This document shows positions 7,638 to 14,972 of a stretch of 29,550 bases of DNA, piece after piece; the stretch's first letter is position 1; each line of letters opens with the position of its first letter. Source of the stretch: CAZDXJ01 sp964509475 (GTDB taxonomy: Bacteria; Pseudomonadota; Gammaproteobacteria; Methylococcales; Methylomonadaceae). Made by a program: the position numbers and the translations under genes. Where the stretch lies: assembly GCA_964509475.1 (NCBI GenBank), contig CAZDXJ010000031.1, positions 1 through 29,550 on the forward strand, in the 5' to 3' direction. The notes beneath the pieces are model-generated. The model made no database searches. It was given only the letters and a program-made list of their open reading frames with translations, and was not told the origin of the DNA.

Positions 7638-9231
7638 GCCGTTATTACAAGTCAAAAACCTGTCGGTGGAATTTGCCAATACCGGAGTCGTGGTTGACCG
7701 GATTGGATTCAATATTTTTCCCGGAGAAACCTTTGCTTTGGTGGGGGAATCGGGTTCTGGAAAATCCATTACCGCGTTGTCGGTTTTGCGTTTATTATCG
7801 AATAATGCTCATTTGACGGCTGAATGCATCGATCTGGACGGGATCAACTTATTGACATTGTCGGAAATGGAGCTGTGTCAGATTCGCGGGCGGCGCATGG
7901 CAATGATTTTTCAGGATCCAATGACCTCATTGAATCCGGTAAAAACGGTTGGCCGGCAGATTGAGGAAGTACTCAAATTACATTTTTCATTGACCACCCG
8001 GGAAATGCAGCAGCGTACTCTGGAGTTGTTGCGCCAGGTGGAAATTCCGCAGCCGGAGCAGCGTTATAAAGCCTATCCCCATCAACTTTCCGGCGGTCAG
8101 AGGCAGCGCATCATGATTGCGATGGCACTGGCGGGAAAACCGGAACTGCTGATTGCCGATGAGCCAACGACGGCGCTGGATGTAACCATCCAGGCACAAA
8201 TATTAAAATTACTTAAAAAAATACAGCAACAAACCGGCATGGCCTTGTGGTTGATCAGTCACGATCTGGCTCTGGTTTCCAGTATTGCCGACCGGGTTGC
8301 CGTGATGCAGTATGGCAAGCTGCTTGAATCCGGCCCGAGTCAAACGGTGTTTCGGGCACCAATACAGAACTATACCAAGCAATTGATCGAGGCCTTGCCT
8401 TCGATAGACAGCTGTTTATCACATCGGCAAACCGTACAACCGGTCTTGTTGAAGGTATCGGATTACCGGGTTTATTATCCGGTGCGTAAGGGATTGTTCA
8501 AACGGGTGGTGGGTTATGTCAAAGCGGTTGATGGCGTCAACCTGTCCTTGCAACAGGGAAAAACCCTGGCTTTGGTGGGTGAGTCCGGTTGTGGCAAAAC
8601 CACCCTGGGTAAGGCTTTGATCAATTTGTTGCCCAGCCGTGGTGGTCAGGTATGGCTGGATGGCGTGGCACTCAATCAATTGCAAGGTGAGGCTTTGCGA
8701 AAGAAACGTGCGCAAATGCAGATTATTTTTCAGGATCCTTTTTCATCGATGAATCCGAGAATGTTAATTGGTGATATTCTGGTGGAAGGGGTGAGGGCGC
8801 TGCGTCCGAAAATGTCCCGGCAGCAATATAATCAGCTGGCGCGTGATTTATTGGAGCAGGTGGAATTGCCCGCTGATGCGGTAAATCGCTATCCGCACGA
8901 ATTTTCAGGGGGACAACGGCAACGTATTTGTATCGCCCGCGCCCTGGCTGTTGAACCTAAACTGGTGATCTGTGATGAGCCAACCAGCGCTCTGGATGTT
9001 TCGGTGCAGGCGCAGATTATTGGTTTATTGAAGAGCCTGCAACGTGATAAAGGTATCAGTTATCTGTTCATTACCCACGATCTGGCGGTTGTTTCCGAGA
9101 TTGCCGACGATGTGGCCGTGATGTATCGAGGCCGGATTATTGAACAGGGTCCAGTCAGGCAAGTATTAAAACAGCCTGAGCAAGCCTATACAAAAACATT
9201 GCTGGCGGCCGTGCCGGTATTACAGTGTTAG
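7630..9231 (+). CDS. Fused double ATP-binding protein of the ABC importer, YejF-like
   Basis: This subunit powers the importer. It is two ABC ATPase domains fused in one chain, like E. coli YejF (529 residues) and unlike the separate OppD/OppF or DppD/DppF. Domain 1 has Walker A GESGSGKS (about 39-46), signature LSGGQ (about 153-157) and Walker B LLIADE. Domain 2 has GESGCGKT (about 318-325), FSGGQ (about 425-429) and LVICDE. I choose the GTG at 7630 as start (533 residues): an AGGAG at 7617-7621 sits 8 nt upstream, the protein then begins PEPLLQVKNLSVEF as the family does, and it overlaps the previous gene by 8 bp. Each ATPase half ends in the oligopeptide-transporter C-terminal region. It is the last gene of the operon. 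Confidence 0.9.
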   Translation: MPEPLLQVKNLSVEFANTGVVVDRIGFNIFPGETFALVGESGSGKSITALSVLRLLSNNAHLTAECIDLDGINLLTLSEMELCQIRGRRMAMIFQDPMTSLNPVKTVGRQIEEVLKLHFSLTTREMQQRTLELLRQVEIPQPEQRYKAYPHQLSGGQRQRIMIAMALAGKPELLIADEPTTALDVTIQAQILKLLKKIQQQTGMALWLISHDLALVSSIADRVAVMQYGKLLESGPSQTVFRAPIQNYTKQLIEALPSIDSCLSHRQTVQPVLLKVSDYRVYYPVRKGLFKRVVGYVKAVDGVNLSLQQGKTLALVGESGCGKTTLGKALINLLPSRGGQVWLDGVALNQLQGEALRKKRAQMQIIFQDPFSSMNPRMLIGDILVEGVRALRPKMSRQQYNQLARDLLEQVELPADAVNRYPHEFSGGQRQRICIARALAVEPKLVICDEPTSALDVSVQAQIIGLLKSLQRDKGISYLFITHDLAVVSEIADDVAVMYRGRIIEQGPVRQVLKQPEQAYTKTLLAAVPVLQC

Positions 9232-9440
9232 CTTGGGTTATTGCTACTTAGAATGCGATTTTGTGGTTGCGACAATATCCATGTTTCCAATGAGGCACAA
9301 AGGCATTTTGAGAATATTATAGGTCTGAAAACAGCGATATAAAAACGCTGTTGTGATAGCAGATATTGTGATTCGTTTTTTTTTTCGGGCTTAACAAACA
9401 AACCAAAGCAACGACATTACTGTGGTTTGTTAATCGGAAA
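9232..9440. other. Non-coding gap after the ABC operon
   Basis: I see no gene here. Two inverted repeats are present: AACAGCG/CGCTGTT (9330-9336 and 9346-9352) and AACAAACCA/TGGTTTGTT (9397-9405 and 9423-9431). A T-run lies at about 9376-9386, but it does not directly follow either stem, so I cannot call a clear terminator for the ABC operon. Confidence 0.5.
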
Positions 9441-9591
9441 GTATCGACTCACCCCCTCTGAAAAGCAGGTGCAGGTTGTTGATTTATCAGGCTTGCCTAA
9501 CTTAGGATGTTAGGCCGAACGACAGGGATGTATGCACGTGTCCTGATAAATCAATGACCTACGCCGACAACACAACCGGGTGAGTCGTTAC
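9441..9591. mobile_element. 151-bp foldback miniature element with IS66-like ends (candidate MITE)
   Basis: The ends are 14-bp terminal inverted repeats with one mismatch: GTATCGACTCACCC at 9441-9454 and, read on the minus strand, GTAACGACTCACCC at 9591-9578. The flanks are 8-bp direct repeats with one mismatch: ATCGGAAA (9433-9440) and ATCGGAAG (9592-9599). Inside are a second inverted repeat (9473-9491 against 9542-9560, 17 of 19 bases paired) and a small hairpin GCCTAAC/GTTAGGC (9495-9501 and 9509-9515). IS66-family elements are known for ends starting GTAA and 8-bp target duplications, so a non-autonomous IS66 derivative is the best reading. It codes for nothing visible. The insertion point is 1 bp beyond the stop of the cold-shock gene. 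Confidence 0.65.
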
Positions 9592-9600
9592 ATCGGAAGT

Positions 9601-9813
9601 TTAGATAACCGTCACTTCTTCAGCTTGCGGGCCTTTCATGCCGCGTGTTACCTTGAACTGGACGTGTTGTCCTTCATTGAGGGTTCTGTAACCGCTTGTA
9701 TCCAGGATGTTTTTGAAATGAACGAAAACGTCGGGGCCTTGCTGTTGCTCAATAAAGCCAAAGCCTTTGTCAGAGTTAAACCATTTAACGACGCCAGTAG
9801 TCATTGTAGACAT
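9601..9813 (-). CDS. Cold-shock protein, CspA family
   Basis: This is a 70-residue single cold-shock domain that binds single-stranded RNA and DNA, typically as an RNA chaperone. Both RNA-binding motifs are present: KGFGFI (about 16-21) and VFVHF (about 29-33), after the typical start TGVVKWFNSDKGFG. The ATG at 9813 has an AGGA 8 nt upstream; a second Met at residue 4 is an alternative. The gene has its own promoter and a leader of about 146 nt, a hallmark of cold-inducible csp genes. A miniature inverted-repeat element begins just past the stop codon. Which paralogue it corresponds to (CspA, CspC, CspE and so on) cannot be told. Confidence 0.95.
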   Translation of the reverse strand: MSTMTTGVVKWFNSDKGFGFIEQQQGPDVFVHFKNILDTSGYRTLNEGQHVQFKVTRGMKGPQAEEVTVI

Positions 9814-9959
9814 AAATATATCCTAATAAAAATTAATAAAGCCTTGTTTTAAGGCGGGTAGAGCTGGTAAATTTGGAAATTACTTAAATGAAGAACAGGA
9901 CGAACGACTACAGAAGAGACATCGAACAGATAATCAAATGTAAATCAGATTTTCTAGCT
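9814..9959 (-). promoter_or_regulatory. Long 5' leader of the cold-shock gene
   Basis: The predicted transcript start near 9959 leaves about 146 nt of untranslated leader before the ATG. E. coli cspA has a leader of about 160 nt that refolds with temperature. I could not identify a clear match to the enteric cold box, so thermosensing is inferred only from length and gene identity. Confidence 0.45.
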
Positions 9960-9965
9960 GGAGTT

Positions 9966-9994
9966 ATTGTAGGGTCTAGCCTGAGCAATGTCAA
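9966..9994 (-). promoter_or_regulatory. Sigma-70 promoter of the cold-shock gene
   Basis: On the minus strand, TTGACA (9994-9989) is followed after exactly 17 bp by TACAAT (9971-9966). This is a near-perfect promoter in the 216-bp gap between mltD and the cold-shock gene, pointing towards the latter. Confidence 0.8.
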
Positions 9995-10029
9995 TATTTT
10001 TTGTTCAGGTGTTTGTTTTCGTAATCAAA

Positions 10030-11430
10030 TTACAGTCCAAAGGATGATGCCATCGCAATTGTCGTTTTGACATTTTTGATGATTAATTTTTGTCCTGGAT
10101 GTAAAACGGTGTTTTTTGCAAGCCGGTTCCAACGAATAATGTTACGTGGTGTAACAGAAAATTTGCGTGAAATTTCCCATAAATTGTCGCCTTTTTTGAC
10201 AATATACGTCAGGTTTTGTTTGCTATTTGCTTTTGTATTGCCTGAATCCGGAATGAATAAATAGTTACCGGCAATGATATTGTTACTGCGCAGATTGTTT
10301 GCCAAACGGAGTTTGGTAACCGTTGTGCCATATCGTTTTGCAATAGAACCAAGGTTCTCACCAGGACGGATTTTGTGTCGGCCGACTTTGCCCCTATAAC
10401 GCGATGTCATTCGTTCATGATCGGCAAGACGGGCCAGATTATGTTTGAATGATTCCGCTTTGTGCGCAGGTATCAATAAATGATGGGGTCCGTTTGGCGC
10501 TGTGCATGCGCGTTTGTAGCCGGGGTTGAGATTAATAAATTCACTGATTGGGGTATTCGCTAGTTTTGCCGCAACCGTGAAATCCAATTGGGAACCCACA
10601 TCGACTATCTCATAAGCCTGTTGATTAGGTATTGGGAGCAAAGGGATATTGTAATCATCGGAGTGGGCAAAAATTTTACTGATGGCGAGTAATCTGGGTA
10701 CATATTGCCGGGTTTCTTTTGATAGAGGCAGTGACCAATAATCTGTGGGTCTGCCTTGTTTTCTGTTTTTCTTGATTGCCTTGCTAACGGTTCCTTTCCC
10801 GGCATTGTAAGAAGCCAGCGCAAGCATCCAGTCGCCGGAAAAAGTTCCGTTTAATTCTTTCAGATAGTCTGTGGCGACTTTTGTGGATGCGTGTATATCA
10901 CGGCGCCCGTCATACCACCAATTTTGTTTCAGACCCAGAAAACGTCCTGTTGAAGGTATAAACTGCCATAAGCCGGCGGCTTTGCTGCTGGAATAGGCGT
11001 CCGGTTTGAATGCGCTCTCCACAATAGGCAACAAGGCCAGTTCTCCTGGCAAGCCTTTGGCTTCGATTTCTTCAACAATCGCGTACAGATAAGGCGCAGC
11101 GCGTTTTTGAATCGTCTGCAAATATTCCGGGTGCTTCAAATAGCGCTTTATTTCCTTGTCGATACGATTGTTATTGATTTTCGGCAAGGCATACAGGTCA
11201 AACAAACGTTCCCAGACTGTAGTGTATTCTGTATGTTGGGGTTGCAACTGGATGCTGGTTTTGGATCGGGTGATTTCTACAGGTGTTTGATATTCGGAAG
11301 TTGCATTTTTTACAGGCAATTCTTCAGGCACAGAGTAAGAAATCGTTTGCTGCCGGGCACAACCCGTAACGAACAGGAAAACCAAAAAGAATAAAAAAAT
11401 CTTTGAGCTGTTAAAATTGAATTTGAACAT
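10030..11430 (-). CDS. mltD: Membrane-bound lytic murein transglycosylase D with LysM repeats
   Basis: This enzyme cleaves peptidoglycan glycan strands, forming 1,6-anhydro-muramyl ends, and acts at the outer membrane. The 466-residue precursor has a signal peptide with lipobox VTGC (Cys at about 24). A lytic transglycosylase domain follows (about 105-225), with the catalytic Glu at about 138 in the motif IVESAF and the typical AAGLWQFIPSTGR and ASYNAG motifs. C-terminal to it are a degenerate LysM-like segment (about 272-320) and two clear LysM domains (about 352-394 and 408-451) that bind peptidoglycan. The gene is divergent from a yafS-like methyltransferase and rnhA, matching the E. coli mltD neighbourhood except that gloB is missing. 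I see no convincing promoter in the 142-bp divergent gap. Confidence 0.94.
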   Translation of the reverse strand: MFKFNFNSSKIFLFFLVFLFVTGCARQQTISYSVPEELPVKNATSEYQTPVEITRSKTSIQLQPQHTEYTTVWERLFDLYALPKINNNRIDKEIKRYLKHPEYLQTIQKRAAPYLYAIVEEIEAKGLPGELALLPIVESAFKPDAYSSSKAAGLWQFIPSTGRFLGLKQNWWYDGRRDIHASTKVATDYLKELNGTFSGDWMLALASYNAGKGTVSKAIKKNRKQGRPTDYWSLPLSKETRQYVPRLLAISKIFAHSDDYNIPLLPIPNQQAYEIVDVGSQLDFTVAAKLANTPISEFINLNPGYKRACTAPNGPHHLLIPAHKAESFKHNLARLADHERMTSRYRGKVGRHKIRPGENLGSIAKRYGTTVTKLRLANNLRSNNIIAGNYLFIPDSGNTKANSKQNLTYIVKKGDNLWEISRKFSVTPRNIIRWNRLAKNTVLHPGQKLIIKNVKTTIAMASSFGL

Positions 11431-11572
11431 CTTATTGATTGTTGTTTTTGTAGATTTGGCATCACCCCCAGTTTTTATTAATAGCAGTATTATGGAAAAA
11501 ATACAACATTTTTTGATTTAAAATTATTTTCTGTGTGTGGATTTAACAATTGTTTATTGAACAAAAGCAGCT

Positions 11573-12280
11573 ATGAAACGTAGATTTTTGTCTGAATGTT
11601 ATCATTCTGCAAAAGGGCAGGTATTGCTGCAACAAGAGGCTGATTTTTTACAGCGATCGATTACAGTGAGCTGTAAACAAACTATTTTGCAAATAGGTGG
11701 ATTGGGTTGGGAACATAAATTCATTGATGGTTCCTTGTATCAGCGTTTTGTCGTTGTTGATCCGGGCGATTTTCAGGCCAGCGGCGATGTCAAGATGATT
11801 CTTTCCGAGTTGTCTGTATTGCCAGTGTTTAGCAGTAGTGTCGATATGGTGATCATGCCACACTCTCTGGAATTTGAAGTCAATCAGCATCAGGCATTGC
11901 GTGAAATAGAAAGGATTCTGAAGCCGGAGGGAAAATTGATCATTGTAAATTTCAACCCATGGAGTTACTGGGTTCGTTATCATTATTTATTAGCGTATGG
12001 GAGGGAAGATCCTTTGATGAGACATTTTATTCGCCGCTCAAAAATGCTTGATTGGCTGCAATTGTTGAATTTTGAAGTTGGCAGCGTCGTTGGATTCAAA
12101 CTCAAGGCCTCCGGTTTGTACAGCAGGCGTTATAAACGCTCGCCAGTGGTTATTTCTTATGCGGTAAAAGCAATTAAACGCCGTTATAATATTATTCCTT
12201 TGACTCCAGTACGAGCCATATCACCAAAATTTGCAATGGCGGGAGTTGTTGGTTCTCCTGATAGATTTAATCATGAATGA
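11573..12280 (+). CDS. Class I SAM-dependent methyltransferase, YafS-like
   Basis: This is a 235-residue Rossmann-type methyltransferase of unknown substrate. The SAM-binding motif I corresponds to TILQIGGLGWE (about 37-47). The acidic and later motifs appear as FVVVDPG, MVIMPHSLEF and RILKPEGKLIIVNFNPWSYW (Methyltransf_11 style). The E. coli gene yafS occupies the same place between mltD/gloB and rnhA, and the FNPWS segment agrees with that family. The stop overlaps the rnhA start by 8 bp, so the two are probably co-transcribed and co-translated. The exact function of YafS is not established. Confidence 0.8.
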   Translation: MKRRFLSECYHSAKGQVLLQQEADFLQRSITVSCKQTILQIGGLGWEHKFIDGSLYQRFVVVDPGDFQASGDVKMILSELSVLPVFSSSVDMVIMPHSLEFEVNQHQALREIERILKPEGKLIIVNFNPWSYWVRYHYLLAYGREDPLMRHFIRRSKMLDWLQLLNFEVGSVVGFKLKASGLYSRRYKRSPVVISYAVKAIKRRYNIIPLTPVRAISPKFAMAGVVGSPDRFNHE

Positions 12281-12716
12281 TACAGTAATTATTTATACCG
12301 ATGGCGCTTGTCGGGGTAATCCGGGACCTGGGGGGTGGGGTGCAATCTTGCGTTATAAAAGCAAGAAAAAAGAACTCTATGGTGGGGCAAAGGAAACGAC
12401 CAATAATCGTATGGAATTGACCGCCGCTATTGAAGCTCTGGAGGCATTAAAGCGGCCATGCAAAGTACAAATCAGTACGGACTCACAGTACCTTCTGAAA
12501 GGAATTACCGAATGGATGGTCAATTGGAAAAAACGGGGTTGGAAAACAGCGTCTAAAAAACCGGTTAAAAATGAAGACCTTTGGCGGCGCCTGGATGCGG
12601 CAATGAGTCAACATGATGTTGAATGGAAATGGGTCAGGGGGCATTCCGGAGATACCGGTAATGAACGTGCGGATACTTTGGCTAATTTGGGCCTGGAGAG
12701 TATTAACGACAAATAG
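12273..12716 (+). CDS. rnhA: Ribonuclease HI
   Basis: RNase HI cuts the RNA strand of RNA-DNA hybrids, removing primers and R-loops. I start it at the ATG at 12273 (147 residues, beginning MNDTVIIYTDGACRGNPGPG) rather than the earlier ATG at 12231, because the family begins right at this point. The catalytic residues fall at the same numbers as in E. coli: Asp10, Glu48 (in NRMELT), Asp70 (in STDSQY), His124 (in RGHSGDTGNERAD) and Asp134. The basic handle region WKKRGWKTASKKPVKN, which grips the hybrid, is present. It overlaps the methyltransferase stop by 8 bp. In E. coli dnaQ lies divergent next to rnhA; here yaiL follows instead. Confidence 0.97.
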   Translation: MNDTVIIYTDGACRGNPGPGGWGAILRYKSKKKELYGGAKETTNNRMELTAAIEALEALKRPCKVQISTDSQYLLKGITEWMVNWKKRGWKTASKKPVKNEDLWRRLDAAMSQHDVEWKWVRGHSGDTGNERADTLANLGLESINDK

Positions 12717-12731
12717 AGGAGAGCATTTGAT

Positions 12732-13265
12732 ATGGGTAAATCGTTACAGGATCAATTGTTGAAAATCGGTATGGCTTCCGAAATTCAGGCGAAAAAAGCC
12801 AAGGCTGAAAAACGCAAGCAGAAGAAGCAGCAGAATAAAACTACAGCTGTAGATCAGGATAAATTAGCATTACAACAGGCCGCCTTGGCCAAGGTGGAAA
12901 GAGACAGGGAACTGAACCGGAAGAAAATGCAGGAGGCTGAGCGTAAAGCGGTTGCCGCACAAATCAAGCAGCTCATTGAAGCCAATAAGAGATTGCAAGG
13001 TAATGAAGATATTCCTTATCATTTCATTGAAGATAACAAGGTCAAAACGATTTATGTCGATGAGGAAATCAGAAAACAATTGGCAAAGGGAAATTTAGCG
13101 ATTGTAAAATATGATCAGGCTTACCAGGTTGTCAATATCGAAACGGCTGAAAAAATTCGCCTCAGAGATGACAAGATAGTGTTTTTACAAAACAAGGCTG
13201 AATCGCATGTCGCAGAAGATGATCGGTATGCGGATTATGAAATTCCGGATGATTTGATATGGTAA
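12732..13265 (+). CDS. yaiL: DUF2058 family protein, YaiL-like
   Basis: This 177-residue cytosolic protein has no well-defined biochemical role. It starts MGKSLQDQLLKIGMASEIQA, as DUF2058/YaiL proteins do. A very Lys/Arg/Gln-rich, probably coiled-coil stretch follows (about 20-85), then a compact C-terminal part with NKVKTIYVDEEIRKQLAKG and a final acidic tail. A basic helical N-terminus could bind nucleic acid, but that is inference. The ATG has an AGAGGAGAG ribosome-binding site upstream and the gene follows rnhA after 15 bp, so it is likely in the same transcript. Confidence 0.88.
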   Translation: MGKSLQDQLLKIGMASEIQAKKAKAEKRKQKKQQNKTTAVDQDKLALQQAALAKVERDRELNRKKMQEAERKAVAAQIKQLIEANKRLQGNEDIPYHFIEDNKVKTIYVDEEIRKQLAKGNLAIVKYDQAYQVVNIETAEKIRLRDDKIVFLQNKAESHVAEDDRYADYEIPDDLIW

Positions 13266-13335
13266 TGTATAGCCGCAGTTTATGGATTGAATCAATGTCT
13301 CCCTTCCCGGCAGCATTCCCTTTTGCAAGCTGATC

Positions 13336-13353
13336 GAACAGCAGAAGCTGTTC
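13336..13353 (+). terminator. Tetraloop hairpin downstream of yaiL
   Basis: GAACAGC and GCTGTTC form a 7-bp perfect stem around an AGAA tetraloop, 71 bp after the yaiL stop. A T-rich stretch follows only after about 14 nt, so this is at best a weak terminator. It could also shape the leader of the phosphoesterase gene, whose AGGAG begins 33 bp later. Confidence 0.35.
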
Positions 13354-13396
13354 CATAGAAATATTTGGTTTTTGATTTTTTTGGCAGGAGTACGCT

Positions 13397-14236
13397 ATAA
13401 ACATTCACTTGATTTCAGATGTGCATACTGAATTTTCCGATGTCATTCATTGTGCGCCAACGGCAACCGATGTTGTTGTTTTAGCGGGTGATATCGGTCG
13501 GGGTACGCATGGCATCGAATGGGCAAAAAAATCCTTTCCCAATAAACCCACCATTTATATCGCGGGTAATCATGAGTTTTATCGGGGTGATATCAGTGAT
13601 ATCAGAGAAATACATAAGCAAGCCAAAGCAAGCGGTATCCATTTTCTGGAAAAAGAGCAGGTTGTGATTCATGGCGTCCGTTTTTTAGGCTGTACCTTAT
13701 GGACCGATATTGCAAAATGGTCTGAAGACAAGGTGGAAAATGCCAGAACTTTGATGAACGACTATCAATATATTATGGCCAGGGAATGGTGGCGCGATAA
13801 GGATAATTGTCAGTTGGCGGCAAAATATCTCAATAGGGATAGCAAACAATTAAAAAAGGCTGGCTTGTTTCAACCCGTTGTTTCTTATCTTATGCATATT
13901 CAATCACTTGCCTGGTTGACCCGGAAATTGCGGCAACCTTTTCATGGTAAGACGGTTGTGGTTACTCACCACGCTCCATCTTACAAATCCACAGAAAAAG
14001 AAACCAGTGAAAAAAGGATTATTTTACGTTCTTCTTACGCTTCGGATCTGGAAGCGTTCATTTTACAATATCAAGATGCCATTGATTTATGGTTGCATGG
14101 GCATATTCATCAGGCAGTGAATTATCAGATACATGGGGTTCCGGTTCGTTCGAATCCCCGAGGTTATCCGCTTTTCAATCCAATGGGTTCGGATCAACCA
14201 TTTGGTTTTGATGATAATTTGTTATTGTATGTCTAG
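13397..14236 (+). CDS. Calcineurin-like metallophosphoesterase, apparent ATA start
   Basis: This is a predicted two-metal phosphoesterase of unknown substrate. The metal-binding motifs appear in order: DVH, GDIGRG, GNHEFY, THHAPS and GHIHQ. The natural N-terminus of such proteins is a beta strand leading to the first Asp. Here that strand reads NIHLISDVHTEF and is preceded by ATA at 13397, 6 nt after a perfect AGGAG (13386-13390). No ATG, GTG or TTG lies between the in-frame stop at 13373 and the TTG at 13409. A TTG start at 13409 (275 residues) is possible, but it lies 18 nt from the AGGAG and removes most of the first strand. Either AUA is used as a rare start or an ATG has mutated. The gene sits beside an insertion-sequence remnant. 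Confidence 0.75.
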   Translation: MNIHLISDVHTEFSDVIHCAPTATDVVVLAGDIGRGTHGIEWAKKSFPNKPTIYIAGNHEFYRGDISDIREIHKQAKASGIHFLEKEQVVIHGVRFLGCTLWTDIAKWSEDKVENARTLMNDYQYIMAREWWRDKDNCQLAAKYLNRDSKQLKKAGLFQPVVSYLMHIQSLAWLTRKLRQPFHGKTVVVTHHAPSYKSTEKETSEKRIILRSSYASDLEAFILQYQDAIDLWLHGHIHQAVNYQIHGVPVRSNPRGYPLFNPMGSDQPFGFDDNLLLYV

Positions 14237-14258
14237 ACTGTCAGGTTGATATTTTTTT

Positions 14259-14964
14259 GGGTCTATGAAGATTTGCATGGGTAATATATTCTAATCGATC
14301 GAATATCATATTTTACAGATAATGGGGTTCTGCTCATGAACAGCACGGAACTGTTCGGTACCGCGCATCGCTAACTGTATATAAGGCCGTTTAAGCAGAA
14401 CATTTTCCCGGCCATGTTCCGGCTCAACACCGGCAAGATCGCATTTTGAGCAACCGACCGGTTTTGGCCTGCCGCTTACACCTTTTTGATTGTTAATTAT
14501 CGGTAAACACTACAGCGGATTGAACGGCTTTAGTGTTTACTACAAAGAAATATTGGCAGAACATTTTTACGCAGGATTTAACCCATCTAATGGTTGTAGA
14601 TTATTTCTCAGTACAGGCACATGCTACTTTAAAGAAATAGCGTTCACCGCAAAATATATACCATATATTAACTATTTGATTTATATATCAATTATCAATC
14701 GGACAAGCCAGTACGCTGAAGTCGGGCAAAGCAAAATCAAACCTTTTATGGACTTTGCCAAGACCGTCAAAGCGCATCTTTCAGGAATCGTGAATTTTGT
14801 GGAAACCCAGATTACCAATGCGATACTGGAAAGTATCAACAACAAAATTCAGATGGCCAAACGAAGAGCCCGTGGCTATCGAAACATTGATAACTTTATC
14901 AATATGATTTACTTCCTGTGCGGTAAATTGAAATTCAATTACCCACTCTATTCTTCATAGACCC
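14259..14964 (+). mobile_element. ISL3-family insertion-sequence remnant with both terminal repeats
   Basis: Perfect 13-bp terminal inverted repeats bound the element: GGGTCTATGAAGA at 14259-14271 and its complement at 14952-14964. They extend imperfectly to 27 bp (4 mismatches). The 706-bp span is about half an intact ISL3 element. Only the C-terminal end of the transposase survives (14700-14960). The rest (14272-14700) shows no recognisable transposase and may be decayed or foreign sequence; it includes a 10-bp inverted repeat, GTAAACACTA at 14503-14512 and its complement at 14531-14540. ISL3 elements normally make 8-bp target duplications, but the flanks here (ATTTTTTT and TAATATTT) do not match convincingly. 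The right end lies 8 bp from the mtfA stop codon. Confidence 0.8.
14700..14960 (+). pseudogene. C-terminal fragment of an ISL3-family transposase
   Basis: About 85 codons encode the end of a DDE transposase of the ISL3 family. The diagnostic stretch runs from YAEVGQSKIKPF through TVKAHLSGIV, ITNAILESINNKIQ and AKRRARGYRNIDNF to FLCGKLKFNYP. The frame is open upstream to 14490, but residues before about 14700 do not resemble a transposase, so a deletion or rearrangement boundary probably lies there. The DNA-binding N-terminus and most catalytic residues are gone, so the product should be inactive. The stop codon lies inside the right terminal repeat. Confidence 0.82.
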
Positions 14965-14972
14965 TAATATTT

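Noticed and set aside
9376..9386. A T-run as an intrinsic terminator of the ABC operon.
   Set aside because: The nearest stem (9330-9352) ends 24 nt earlier, so the geometry is wrong for an intrinsic terminator.
9495..9515. GCCTAAC and GTTAGGC match the R'' and R' core patterns of integron attC sites.
   Set aside because: They are only 7 bp apart, far too close for an attC site, no cassette array or integrase is present, and they form the central hairpin of the foldback element.
9580..9852. A 90-codon frame opposite the cold-shock gene.
   Set aside because: It is the antisense shadow of a clear CspA-family gene.
14149..14162. GTTCGAATCC resembles a tRNA T-loop.
   Set aside because: It lies inside the phosphoesterase coding frame (VPVRSNPRG), and no acceptor or anticodon stem can be built around it.
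14490..14699. The N-terminal part of the plus-strand frame in the IS remnant as transposase.
   Set aside because: No ISL3 motifs are visible before about 14700; it reads as chance or replaced sequence.
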